A model generated the notes under the pieces. The model did no database searches, was not told where the DNA came from, and saw only the letters and a list, made by a program, of their open reading frames with translations. Positions 18,764 through 27,246 of a DNA stretch of 64,000 nucleotides are shown here, piece by piece. The stretch is taken from assembly GCA_016713025.1 (NCBI GenBank), contig JADJPZ010000004.1, positions 1,922,001 through 1,986,000 on the forward strand, given 5' to 3'. The translations under genes and the position numbers were made by a program. The stretch is from Saprospiraceae bacterium (GTDB lineage: Bacteria > Bacteroidota > Bacteroidia > Chitinophagales > Saprospiraceae). Numbering within the stretch: position 1 is the stretch's first letter; every line of letters starts with the position of its first letter.

Positions 18764-19600
18764 TCATTTCACCAATTTACTATAATAAGCCTGAGCTACA
18801 CTTTTGTCTTTTGCATCCACCCTGTGTATTGATATCACAACCTCCAATCTTTCAGGTACCCAGAGACCATCTGTTGTGGTCGGCAATGTATAGGAATATG
18901 ATTTTCTGAGTATGTCATTTTTTTTAAGAGCTGATCCAAATACATCGCCATCAAATTTAGTGATCATATCTCTCAATACATGCTTGTGGTTATAATCCTC
19001 TATAATTACTGCCCCGTTTGTCTGAGCATCAATGATATTGGATTCGGTGATGAATATACTGACATTATAATTACCATCAAGATTTTGTAATGGAATAGCT
19101 GCAACTTCAAGATCTATTTTTCTGGTGTTTTTATCGTATTTGATCTCGGGAATGATATTAAGGACATGAGGTTTTTGGAGTTCTTTTTCAACCGCAGACT
19201 GCCATAGATCAGGTATACTCACCATGATGATATCATTTTCGTCGGGTACCCTGTTGATAGATGCTGATGGTTTTCCAAACCAGGGTTTGAACCAGTTTTC
19301 AAGGTCTTTGGCTTTTGGATTTCTGAAGTCATATTTACTCTTGGCAGTGGGTCTGGACAAAAACTCACCATGGATAGCTACTGCCGCTACTCTTCCTGGA
19401 AACTTTTTAAGGATATTGTCGATTGCAGTACTTCCCTTTGGGCAGTTGGGGCAGCTTGCGCCTGACAATTCTTCGATGATCACTACCCTATCAGACTTGG
19501 GTATGATGGGATCTGACAAAGTGATGGGTACTTCTGTACATCCAGAAACCATAAATATACACACAAAAGTTGCGCACAATTTTAGGAAATCTTTGATCAT
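18764..19600 (-). CDS. Omp28-family lipoprotein with CPNC motif
   Basis: About 278 aa, starting at the ATG at 19600; the frame is open 28 codons further upstream but only inside the preceding gene. The signal ends in a lipobox (FMVSGC, Cys21). Then follows the Omp28/thioredoxin-like core with EELSGASCPNCPKGSTAID, i.e. a C-x-x-C at the position of a thioredoxin active site, and later a beta-sandwich domain (about residues 150-278). Omp28 proteins are outer-membrane lipoproteins of Bacteroidota. It starts 11 nt after the stop of the DUF6029 barrel gene, so the two are one operon and probably one surface complex. Redox role is inferred from the CPNC only. Confidence 0.82.
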   Translation of the reverse strand: MIKDFLKLCATFVCIFMVSGCTEVPITLSDPIIPKSDRVVIIEELSGASCPNCPKGSTAIDNILKKFPGRVAAVAIHGEFLSRPTAKSKYDFRNPKAKDLENWFKPWFGKPSASINRVPDENDIIMVSIPDLWQSAVEKELQKPHVLNIIPEIKYDKNTRKIDLEVAAIPLQNLDGNYNVSIFITESNIIDAQTNGAVIIEDYNHKHVLRDMITKFDGDVFGSALKKNDILRKSYSYTLPTTTDGLWVPERLEVVISIHRVDAKDKSVAQAYYSKLVK

Positions 19601-19611
19601 TGTATTGATAT

Positions 19612-21246
19612 TTAAAAAGTTGTATTCATACTGAATCTGAATCCGCTGAAGGCCGGCTCCAACCGGCAGATGCCACCGCTGCATACTACGCCTTCTACTT
19701 GTTTTACATATCTAAGACTATATCTCTGTGCATCATGCAAATATACCACACCTGCCGTGGGGTAAAGGATTTTTTCAATTTCTCCTTTAGGATTTTCTTT
19801 TTTGGGCTTTGAGTTAAACATGCCTGAAATTTCAAAATTCCATTTTGGAGCTATGCTGTATTCTGCCAATCCAAAAAGCCAGCTACCAAAGTCCTGCTCT
19901 GTCTTCATGTATTGAAACTCTGTCCGAAGTGATCTGGATGGTGAAAATTTGTACAGAAAATCTACATATGGTACTATGGTTTTGACTAATGGTACTTCTG
20001 ATTTCATTTCATACACTTCCTGATTATATGTTAACAACTGGATTCCTGACATGAGCTGCCATTTTCTTTTGTGTTTATATACCAACTCTGTATAAATCTC
20101 TTGAAATAGTCTGTCCCCTTCTATAGTTCTGATGTCTGATACATTGACTGCTGCGCTAAATGCTTTTGAAAATTTGTATCTGATATCTGCCGCATACGCC
20201 ATCTCAGACAAATCTTGTGCAGCAGGACTATATCTTGCTGTCAGCCTGTAAGTATTTTGTCTGTTGAGAGGAAGTAAAAAATTGACAAGACCTCTGAGTA
20301 GTCTTTGGTTGGGATCAATTCTGAAATTAAAATTTTCAGTTCTTTTGGCTTCCACATTGATACCGAGATTTCCTTTGGAGTAAGAAATGCTGGTATAAAG
20401 TACCGAACCGGTCTTTTGCTCCAGCTTGCCTATGGAAGAACCAATGATCTCTCTCTTTTCGGCAAAAGGATTGTAAAAAATATCATCAGACTTCAAGGTA
20501 ACCTCAGTGTACAGGCTGAATCCTTTGTATTGTGTAGTATTGTAAAAAGTTCCGCCAAATACATTGTGATTGGGAATAAACCGATCTTCTTCGAGATAGG
20601 TCCGAAGTGCATCTGCCACTCCGGCCATATTTTCATCAGAAATAGTTCTGTTGACAAATCCTATACCGGGAGCTAATGTGACAGGTGACTCTTCACTGCC
20701 CAGACTTAAAAAACCTTCCAACCTTACACCTTTGAGATTACCAGAGTAGGTGTCAAAAGCATTTTTTTGTTTACCGGCGAATCCAGTGATATTCCATGAG
20801 TCATTAAAATTGTATTTGATCCTTGCACCATAGAGCGCATTATCAATAAATAGTGGTCTGTTTTCAAATGCCCTGAACAACAATCCCGACCCAATCTGAT
20901 CATACAGATATCCGGCACTGATTTCAACCTTGTCTAATCTTTTTTGAACATACCATCTGCCAATACCTATGCCTGAGTAGGAATCTGTGGGATTTCTCAG
21001 GTTTGAATTATTAAACATATCAAACCGTACTCCCAAAGTAAAATCTTTGATAGAATAATTAAGGTTAAGCCACGCTTCTCCTCCAAAAAACTGACGGTCA
21101 TATTGAGGAGTATTGATAGCATTGATCGCAGAATCGCGTAAAAAAACATTGGCATTGGTCTCAAATGCACCGGAAATTACTCCCTTTTCCTGTCCCGACA
21201 TCACTAATGGATATAACAGCAATGCAGAAAACAGATACTTTATCAT
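19612..21246 (-). CDS. Outer-membrane beta-barrel protein, DUF6029-like
   Basis: A 544-aa protein with signal peptide (YLFSALLLYPLVMSGQ) and alternating amphipathic strands to the end, closing on an aromatic residue (RFSMNTTF). It is preceded near the C-terminus by VVCSGGICRLEPAFSG with two Cys. This end and the overall pattern are those of the DUF6029 family, which in Bacteroidota commonly travels with an Omp28-type lipoprotein, as here. Predicted: an outer-membrane barrel whose periplasmic or surface partner is the CPNC lipoprotein; the Cys pair might be its redox target (inference). The biological role is unknown. Confidence 0.75.
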   Translation of the reverse strand: MIKYLFSALLLYPLVMSGQEKGVISGAFETNANVFLRDSAINAINTPQYDRQFFGGEAWLNLNYSIKDFTLGVRFDMFNNSNLRNPTDSYSGIGIGRWYVQKRLDKVEISAGYLYDQIGSGLLFRAFENRPLFIDNALYGARIKYNFNDSWNITGFAGKQKNAFDTYSGNLKGVRLEGFLSLGSEESPVTLAPGIGFVNRTISDENMAGVADALRTYLEEDRFIPNHNVFGGTFYNTTQYKGFSLYTEVTLKSDDIFYNPFAEKREIIGSSIGKLEQKTGSVLYTSISYSKGNLGINVEAKRTENFNFRIDPNQRLLRGLVNFLLPLNRQNTYRLTARYSPAAQDLSEMAYAADIRYKFSKAFSAAVNVSDIRTIEGDRLFQEIYTELVYKHKRKWQLMSGIQLLTYNQEVYEMKSEVPLVKTIVPYVDFLYKFSPSRSLRTEFQYMKTEQDFGSWLFGLAEYSIAPKWNFEISGMFNSKPKKENPKGEIEKILYPTAGVVYLHDAQRYSLRYVKQVEGVVCSGGICRLEPAFSGFRFSMNTTF

Positions 21247-21320
21247 CTTGAAAAAATTATATCTATAATAACTTAAAAAATAACTGCTTTGTTGCCATAA
21301 TGGATAGCAATTAAATAAAA

Positions 21321-21352
21321 TAAGCGGACAATTTCTTATCCGCTTTTTTTTA
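21321..21352. terminator. Hairpin terminator downstream of trpB2
   Basis: Arms AAGCGGA (21322-21328) and TCCGCTT (21339-21345) around a 10-nt loop. On the plus strand a run of eight or nine T follows; on the minus strand the tail is ATTTTATTTAATT. It lies between the trpB2 stop (21375, minus) and the next minus-strand gene, so it most likely ends trpB2 transcription. Confidence 0.6.
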
Positions 21353-21374
21353 TGTCCAATAGGTTACTTTTTTA

Positions 21375-22736
21375 TCAGGCCGGTTGTAAAGCTTCAATTT
21401 CGGCCAGATTAGCATGCAACTGAGCATCTGACATGTGGTGATTGTGCAGTTTGCCTGCAAAGTAATCGTCATATGCCTGAAGATCAAAAAACCCATGTCC
21501 GCATAAATTGAATAGTATTGTTTCTGATTTTCCTTCAATTTTGCATCTTTCAGCCTCCTTGATCACCTGATAAATCGCGTGAGTGGCTTCCGGTGCCGGT
21601 AAGATGCCTTCAGCTTTTGCAAAAGTAAGCCCGGCGGCAAAACACTCCAATTGCTGAGCAGCAACAGCTTCGATCAATCCATCTTTAAGTAGTTGACTGC
21701 ACAGTACACTGGCACCATGATATCTCAAACCTCCTGCGTGTATCGCCTCAGGCATAAAGTTGTGTCCGAGGGTATACATAGGCAATAATGGAGTATAACC
21801 CGCGGTATCACCAAAGTCATATTTGAAAACCCCTTTTGTCAGCTTCGGACAGGATGCCGGTTCCACTGCAATGCATCGTATCTTTTTTCCTTCGGCAAAG
21901 TTGTATCTCAGGAATGGAAAACTTATACCTGCAAAGTTACTTCCGCCGCCCAGTGGTGCGATGACAATATCAGGAAAATCTCCCGCCATTTCCAACTGGG
22001 CAATACACTCCTGTCCTATGATGGTCTGATGCATCAGTACATGGTTCAATACACTACCCAAAGCGTATTTGGTATCACCACTTTGTGCTGCAATTTCGAT
22101 AGCTTCTGATATGGCTATTCCAAGGCTTCCGTTTGAATTTGGATCTGCCTGAAGGATAGCTTTTCCTGCATTGGTATTTTGAGATGGTGACGAAAATATA
22201 TTGGCTCCAAATGCCTTCATAATCATCTTGCGATAAGGTTTCTGATCAAAACTGATTTTAACCATATACACATCGCATTCTAAGCCAAACTGCTGGCATG
22301 CAAAACTCAAAGCAGTTCCCCATTGACCGGCACCTGTTTCGGTAGATATTTTTTTAACGCCTTCCTGTTTGCTGTAATAAGCTTGTGGCACGGCAGTATT
22401 GGGTTTGTGTGACCCACTCGGGCTTGTACCTTCATATTTGTAATAAATTTTAGCCGGCGTATCCAGCACTTTTTCAAGTGCCGTTGCTCTGACCAAAGGT
22501 GTCGGCCTCCACAACTTATATATATCCTGAACCTGATCAGGAATCTCATGATATCTCTCAGGACTTACCTCTTGTTTGATGAGTTCCATAGGAAACAAAG
22601 GTGCAAGATCCTCGGGACCGACAGGTTGTTTTGTACCCGGATGTAGTGGTGGCAGAGGTTTATTGGGCATATCAGCAATGATATTGTACCAATGTGAAGG
22701 CATCTGAGATTCAGATAAATATATTTTTTTGTCCAT
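21375..22736 (-). CDS. trpB: TrpB-like PLP enzyme (TrpB2 type tryptophan synthase beta)
   Basis: A 453-aa protein of the TrpB2 group, longer than the alpha-dependent TrpB1 (about 400 aa) and with the usual extra N-terminus. Features are RPTPLVRATALEK, the PLP lysine in GTSPSGSHKPNTAV (Lys111), the STETGAGQWGTALSFAC segment with catalytic Glu, and the phosphate-binding GGGSNFAG loop. It makes tryptophan from indole and serine; TrpB2 forms usually act without a TrpA partner and may salvage indole. No other trp gene is adjacent, which fits an orphan TrpB2. A terminator lies directly downstream. Confidence 0.9.
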   Translation of the reverse strand: MDKKIYLSESQMPSHWYNIIADMPNKPLPPLHPGTKQPVGPEDLAPLFPMELIKQEVSPERYHEIPDQVQDIYKLWRPTPLVRATALEKVLDTPAKIYYKYEGTSPSGSHKPNTAVPQAYYSKQEGVKKISTETGAGQWGTALSFACQQFGLECDVYMVKISFDQKPYRKMIMKAFGANIFSSPSQNTNAGKAILQADPNSNGSLGIAISEAIEIAAQSGDTKYALGSVLNHVLMHQTIIGQECIAQLEMAGDFPDIVIAPLGGGSNFAGISFPFLRYNFAEGKKIRCIAVEPASCPKLTKGVFKYDFGDTAGYTPLLPMYTLGHNFMPEAIHAGGLRYHGASVLCSQLLKDGLIEAVAAQQLECFAAGLTFAKAEGILPAPEATHAIYQVIKEAERCKIEGKSETILFNLCGHGFFDLQAYDDYFAGKLHNHHMSDAQLHANLAEIEALQPA

Positions 22737-22921
22737 AAAACTTTTGATTGAAAATTTTTATAAAAATAGAGTAAAATAAACGATACTGATAGTGCCTGCA
22801 AAAAATATACCATTCCTTACAAAGCACATTTCTAAAATGATAATCTGTTACCACTTTTAACTATCAGCATCAAATTTAGTTATGTTCTGAATAGAAAACA
22901 TTAAGAATGGATTGTATAAAA

Positions 22922-22952
22922 TTTATTTTTAGGTTTTACAGCATTATCTTTG
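22922..22952 (+). promoter_or_regulatory. Probable promoter of the Rpn-type nuclease gene
   Basis: TATCTTTG (22945-22952) fits the -7 consensus; 19 nt upstream is TTTA, one mismatch from TTTG. The gene starts 52 nt downstream. Confidence 0.5.
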
Positions 22953-23004
22953 CATTGGAAACCTTTATTTGTAAGTATGATTTGGAAATGAAAAATAATC
23001 AAAT

Positions 23005-23910
23005 ATGAGATATTTAGATCCAAAAAATGATTTGGTGTTTAAAAAGGTGTTTGGTGGTCATGCCCATATACTTTTGAGTTTTTTGAATGCAACGTTGCCA
23101 TTGGAAGAAGGCCAAATCATAAAGAGTATAAAATATCTTCCCCCTGAATTAGTTCCGGAAATACCTGTAATCAAAAATTCTATTGTGGATGTTCGATGTG
23201 TGGACAATCAAGGGAGGCAGTTTATCGTGGAAATGCAGATGTTGTGGACAGATAGTTTCAAGAGTAGGGTATTATTTAATGCATCAAAAGCTTATGTAAG
23301 ACAATTGGACAAAGGTGTAGAGTATCAAGGATTAAAACCAGTTTATGCCTTGAGTTTGGTCAATGAAATATTTGATAAAGACTCTCCGTCTTACTATCAT
23401 CATTACAGATTAGTACACACTGAAGATCAGAATAAAATTATTGATGGCCTACAGCTAATTTTTATTGAAATACCCAAATTCAAACTTAAAAACATTACAG
23501 TCATGAAACTCTTCGTACTGTGGATGCGTTATATGTCTGAGATAGAAAATGGACAAGAAATGATAGACCAACAATTGCTCAAGGAATTAAAAACCGTACC
23601 TGAAATAGCAGAAGCACTCGAACTTACTAAAGAAAGTGCTTATACCAAATCGGAGTTGGAAGCTTATGATAAATATTGGGATAGTATACGCACTGAAAGG
23701 ACGCTTATAGCAGATGCAGAAGCCAAAGGTATAGCACAAGGAAGACAAGAAGGAAGACAAGAAGGAAGACAGGAAGGAGAGCTTAAAAAGCAAATCGAAA
23801 TTGTAATTAATTGTTTTGAAAATAAAATTTCCATTCCTGTCATAGCAAATATCACACATTTGACTGAGGACGAAGTTATAAAAATCTTGAAAGAAAATGC
23901 GAAAGCTTAA
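23005..23910 (+). CDS. Rpn-family PD-(D/E)XK nuclease / putative transposase
   Basis: A 301-aa protein of the Rpn/PDDEXK_2 (PF12784) group. The start MRYLDPKNDLVFKKVFGG is the family hallmark. The nuclease core is visible as IVDVRCVDNQGRQFIVEMQM: the D of DVRC and the E-x-Q of EMQ fit the D...ExQ catalytic signature. Rpn proteins are recombination-promoting nucleases often spread in many copies per genome and annotated as transposases although they have no inverted repeats of their own. The C-terminal region carries a Q/E-G-R-Q repeat (residues about 245-259) followed by a charged tail. It stands alone with its own promoter. I see no terminal repeats around it. Confidence 0.85.
   Translation: MRYLDPKNDLVFKKVFGGHAHILLSFLNATLPLEEGQIIKSIKYLPPELVPEIPVIKNSIVDVRCVDNQGRQFIVEMQMLWTDSFKSRVLFNASKAYVRQLDKGVEYQGLKPVYALSLVNEIFDKDSPSYYHHYRLVHTEDQNKIIDGLQLIFIEIPKFKLKNITVMKLFVLWMRYMSEIENGQEMIDQQLLKELKTVPEIAEALELTKESAYTKSELEAYDKYWDSIRTERTLIADAEAKGIAQGRQEGRQEGRQEGELKKQIEIVINCFENKISIPVIANITHLTEDEVIKILKENAKA
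23737..23781 (+). repeat. In-frame 12-bp tandem repeat in the Rpn gene
   Basis: Three and a half copies of the 12-mer GAAGGAAGACAA encode QGRQ-EGRQ-EGRQ-EGE. Such expandable GRQEGRQE tails are typical of Rpn/PDDEXK_2 proteins and can change copy number by slippage without breaking the frame. Confidence 0.8.
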
Positions 23911-24037
23911 TATCAAATGGATATATGTTTTCTTTAAAATGTAAATCATCTTTAAATTTAGTTTTTATCCATATTTTGTAATTTTAACGGCATTTAAATA
24001 AAACAAACAATTCAAACAATTTTAAATTTACTTTAAA

Positions 24038-24511
24038 ATGGAAGGAATAGACAATATTGGACGTACAACTCCGTCAGAATTACAATTGGATAGTACTGCT
24101 GTTTCACACTTGAAGGAAACCGCAAAATGGGCGAAATTTTTATCAATTGTTGGCATGGTGATGATGGGTATTATAGTGCTGATTGGGATTATTATGATGG
24201 TGTCAATAGGAAGTATTAGTTCTCTTTCTCCCGAGTTGGGCAACTTGGGAGGAATGGGTGCGGGTCTCGGATTTGTTTATCTTATTTTAGCTGGAATCTA
24301 TGCTTATCCTATTTGGAAATTGTATGGATTTTCTAATCTTACTAAAAAAGCACTTGGCACAAATGATTCAACTTTACTTACCCAAGCCTTTGGTGCTCAA
24401 AAATCCATGTTTAAATTTATGGGTTTTTTTACAGCGATCCTTTTAGGCATTTATGCGCTTATCATTGTATTAGGTTTTTTGGGTTTTCTTTTTATGGATT
24501 TAAGGCAGTAA
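24038..24511 (+). CDS. DUF5362-family membrane protein
   Basis: A 157-aa integral membrane protein with three to four hydrophobic segments (residues about 33-58, 76-97 and 125-150) and short polar ends. The order of a LKETAKWAKFLSIVGMV start, the LGFVYLILAGIYAYPIWKLY middle and a FMGFFTAILLGIYALIIVLG end matches the DUF5362 family. Function unknown; probably in the inner membrane. No operon partner is evident, since the next gene is on the other strand. Confidence 0.72.
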   Translation: MEGIDNIGRTTPSELQLDSTAVSHLKETAKWAKFLSIVGMVMMGIIVLIGIIMMVSIGSISSLSPELGNLGGMGAGLGFVYLILAGIYAYPIWKLYGFSNLTKKALGTNDSTLLTQAFGAQKSMFKFMGFFTAILLGIYALIIVLGFLGFLFMDLRQ

Positions 24512-24929
24512 AGCTAACTTAACATTTTATAGCTTTCATAAAGTACTTCCGTGGATCAAAGACAGACCACTGACTTTGATATGATTTCCTGACGGGATCA
24601 ACAGTACGGAGTTTTATTTAAAAAATGCATCTGATTTTATCCCTTATTGGTTGCCCACTTGCCAAATCGATGATATCAGATACATTTTTGCTGAAAGAAA
24701 GCTGACTTAGTCCACCATACAAATTAATAAAGCAAACACTTCATATTCCAAAGCCTACCAAAGATGTAGAAGTAGGAGAATATTTGATTTCTTGGTCTCA
24801 CCTCTGCGGAATAGCTAAGTACAATATGCATCAATTACTCCAAATGGCACCTTGCGGGAGCCGGTGTTTATAAGAAAGAATAAATATAGATGAATAGGGT
24901 TCAATTGTCTACATATTTGTATACCAAGA
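24512..24929. other. Gene-poor stretch with decayed coding-like segments
   Basis: No intact gene. Two plus-strand stretches (24612-24710 and about 24739-24873) stay open with protein-like composition, e.g. FIPYWLPTCQIDDIRYIFAE and EVGEYLISWSHLCGIAKYN. On the minus strand a stretch around 24630-24720 also reads plausibly (LYGGLSQLSFSKNVSDIIDL). Both strands are interrupted by stops. I cannot name a parent gene; this may be an old pseudogene or a dispersed intergenic repeat. Confidence 0.3.
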
Positions 24930-25451
24930 TCATTTTTTAGTATTTCTTCTTTCACTTTTTGACTTACCTCGATCAAGAATCTTTAAAGCATCGCCACTCT
25001 GAAAGTCCATGCCAAGTTTTGCCAACTCATTAAAGATGATTTTTCCCGATAGGATAAAGTAGGCATTCATATCAGGTGAATGTATCTGAGCATATATTTT
25101 GTTCAAATATGTACCGGAGTCCAGAGCATAAAGTTTTACTTTCTGTTATTTGTTTTTTACGTCAACCAAAAGATCAAATTTATCTCTTGTCAATACAGTT
25201 TGTATGGCTTTTTTATCATCATTGTCGATATCTTCAGTATTCTTAAAGACAATAATATCTACAAGATCAACAGTACTTTGTATCTTTTTGTCTGATGCAT
25301 TGATCATTTTAAGTATTTCTCCGGTAAAATTCATATTGACCACACCTTCGTCATTTTTGTATTTTCTTAGTACCTGGTCAATGTTTTTTTGTCCGTAAAT
25401 GACAACAGAAAAAACAAAACATAAGATTGTTGAAAAGATTTTTGAATTCAT
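24930..25451 (-). pseudogene. DUF4252 protein with an in-frame stop codon
   Basis: The third DUF4252-like gene of the locus. The signal peptide (FSTILCFVFSVVIYGQ) and the first 101 codons are intact, then a TAA stands at 25146-25148. The same frame then continues for 71 codons (QKVKLYALDSGTYLNKIYAQ ... ILSGKIIFNELAKLGMDF) to a TGA at 24930. The total of 173 codons equals the usual family length, and the part after the stop is the normal C-terminal half, so a single nonsense change explains the break with no frameshift. The product is either a 101-aa truncated protein or none. Whether this is a true mutation, a sequencing error or a suppressed stop cannot be told here. Confidence 0.75.
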
Positions 25452-25474
25452 GTTATGGATAAATTTTGTTGAAT

Positions 25475-26017
25475 TTAAATTGATTTTTCGGATGATTTGA
25501 GTTTGCTGCTTTCGTCTTTCAATTGCCTGAAGGAGATTTTTTTAAGATCATCCACACTCAGATCCGTTTTTAAATGAATGAAAGAAATTTCTCCCTGATC
25601 CTCGCTCATGATGAGCAGATTGGTGATCACATCGTCATGTTCCTTCACCAGAATATTGAGGTTAGTGTCTTCTGACCGCACGCTGACATACTCTTCAAAC
25701 CTGTCCTTGTTTTTAATCTTACTGGCAAAGCCTTTAACGATAGCCGCAGTATTGTACTTGGTTAAGTCGAGTTTTGTTGTGGCGACTCTGATGTGTCTTA
25801 TACCTTTGGCAATGTCCAGCAGTCCTATTGTTTTCTGATCTAAATCCTTTTTAGGTATCAATTTTATCCCCATTCTGATCACCCATCCGGGTACATAGAA
25901 TCCTTCGTACCCATCTGTTTTTTTAAGTTGATTGACTACTGACTTAACTGATGATTGCCCATTTGATATCGCAGGAATCATCAACAACAACATAATGAAT
26001 AGAATTATGTGTTTCAT
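25475..26017 (-). CDS. DUF4252-family exported protein (copy 2)
   Basis: About 180 aa from the ATG at 26017; the frame is open 21 codons further upstream, but the signal peptide MKHIILFIMLLLMIPAISNGQ marks the start, 26 nt after the previous stop. The DUF4252 body follows (residues about 25-165), with KGIRHIRVATTKLDL and a C-terminal MSEDQGEISFIHLKTDLSVDDL. It differs from copy 1 by an insert after YEGFYVPGWV and a charged Ser/Lys-rich tail. It is the second of three tandem paralogues behind an ECF sigma factor. DUF4252 has no known activity; exported, possibly stress-related. Confidence 0.75.
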   Translation of the reverse strand: MKHIILFIMLLLMIPAISNGQSSVKSVVNQLKKTDGYEGFYVPGWVIRMGIKLIPKKDLDQKTIGLLDIAKGIRHIRVATTKLDLTKYNTAAIVKGFASKIKNKDRFEEYVSVRSEDTNLNILVKEHDDVITNLLIMSEDQGEISFIHLKTDLSVDDLKKISFRQLKDESSKLKSSEKSI

Positions 26018-26042
26018 TTTTGTACGCTTTGTGAGTTTGAAA

Positions 26043-26552
26043 TTATTTCTTCTTGACTTTATCAAGATGCTCAGCTCCATCTATATCCAATTTTTTCGCA
26101 AGTTTTGCAATTTTGTTCAGGTCGATGTTTCCTACAAAACTCATCATCACAAACTCAGTTTTACCGCCTACAAGGAGTAACAACTCATTGATAGTACCAT
26201 TAGCTTCTTTAGTTACAAATCTTACATTCGAACCTTTGTCTCTCACAGTCACCAGTTCCTCGTATTCTTTGATATTCAGTCGTTTGTTGGCATCAGCATA
26301 GACTTTTTCCGGATTGACCTTGGAAGTAAGGATTCTCAAACCTTTTAAGTCCTTGACTATTTCAGAAAGCTCTTTGTCATCACTGCCATCAGTCACTTTG
26401 CTGACCATCTGAAACATTTTAGGGCTGACGTATACGATTGTGAAGTTTTCGTCATCCTGATAATCTTTAAAAAATCGCTCTATGGCATCTGTTTGCGCAA
26501 AGCCTGCCAGAGTAAAAAACATAGCTATCGCTAATGAAAAAATGCTTTTCAT
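26043..26552 (-). CDS. DUF4252-family exported protein (copy 1)
   Basis: A 169-aa protein with signal peptide (IFSLAIAMFFTLAGFAQ) and the standard DUF4252 body: IVYVSPKMFQMVSKV, LKGLRILTSK, a central YEELVTVRDKGSNVRFVTKE and the closing FVMMSFVGNIDLNKIAKLAK. It ends in a Lys-rich tail. It lies 37 nt downstream of the putative anti-sigma gene and 25 nt before copy 2, in one co-directional block with the sigma factor, so it is likely a direct target or partner of that regulatory pair. Biochemical role unknown. Confidence 0.8.
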   Translation of the reverse strand: MKSIFSLAIAMFFTLAGFAQTDAIERFFKDYQDDENFTIVYVSPKMFQMVSKVTDGSDDKELSEIVKDLKGLRILTSKVNPEKVYADANKRLNIKEYEELVTVRDKGSNVRFVTKEANGTINELLLLVGGKTEFVMMSFVGNIDLNKIAKLAKKLDIDGAEHLDKVKKK

Positions 26553-26589
26553 GTGTCATTAAAATTTAAAATGGTTAATTAATATGATT

Positions 26590-27246
26590 TTATTTAAAAA
26601 TGGCCGCTTTTTCCAACGGTTCCATATTTTTCCTAACGGTTTCCTGACTCTCTCTGAACTTGGTTGAAACAAGTGCCAAGGCTTCTCTGGTCACTCTTAG
26701 TGCTTCATCAGGATCTTCTATCTCGATGATCTCTGCTGTTTGTTGCTTGTGACTATTATCATTGATGATCTGAAATACATTGACGGCACTAAAAACCAAT
26801 ACTGATACAGCAGCCACTGCCAAAAGAATCTTTCTGATTGAAAATATTTTTGTCTCTTTTACATCCGTATTTATTGCTTCTTTTGCCGGTAGATTATGAT
26901 TTACAGGGAAAGTCACATTTTTTTGTTCATCAAAATAGTGAAATAAATCACTATACTCCGTATGATTTTCAGCCACATTTCCACTTTTGAAATATGCCTT
27001 GATCATTTCTTCTTCTCTCAATGTGGTCTCTCCCTCCCAATACCTGTTTAACACTTCATCCATATCAAGGGTATAATCCATTTTGACCGAAGCCCGATCA
27101 TCCATCCAGCTGAATAAATCTACGAAAGGAAGGTGTTCGTCACTGATATCACCGGCTCTGAAATATGATTTTAATTCATATTCTTCGTCGATGGAAGTAT
27201 TGCATTCCCAGTATTTCTCTAACAATAAATTTATATCAGGCCTCAT
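26590..27246 (-). CDS. Putative anti-sigma-like membrane protein with duplicated N-terminal module
   Basis: A 218-aa protein with one membrane segment (residues about 139-161). The cytoplasmic part contains two copies of a roughly 44-residue module, at residues 7-50 (LLLEKYWECNTSIDEEYELK ... FVDLFSWMDD) and 64-107 (EVLNRYWEGETTLREEEMIK ... YSDLFHYFDE). The pattern L-x-x-Y-W-E-x-x-T-S-x-E-E-E-x-x-L resembles the start of Bacteroidota anti-sigma/sensor proteins. The C-terminus beyond the membrane is a short charged helix. It overlaps the ECF sigma gene by 11 nt, which implies translational coupling and supports an anti-sigma role (inference). Confidence 0.65.
   Translation of the reverse strand: MRPDINLLLEKYWECNTSIDEEYELKSYFRAGDISDEHLPFVDLFSWMDDRASVKMDYTLDMDEVLNRYWEGETTLREEEMIKAYFKSGNVAENHTEYSDLFHYFDEQKNVTFPVNHNLPAKEAINTDVKETKIFSIRKILLAVAAVSVLVFSAVNVFQIINDNSHKQQTAEIIEIEDPDEALRVTREALALVSTKFRESQETVRKNMEPLEKAAIFK

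Noticed and set aside
23005..23910. Insertion sequence around the Rpn gene
   Set aside because: No terminal inverted repeats or target duplication visible; Rpn genes usually stand alone.
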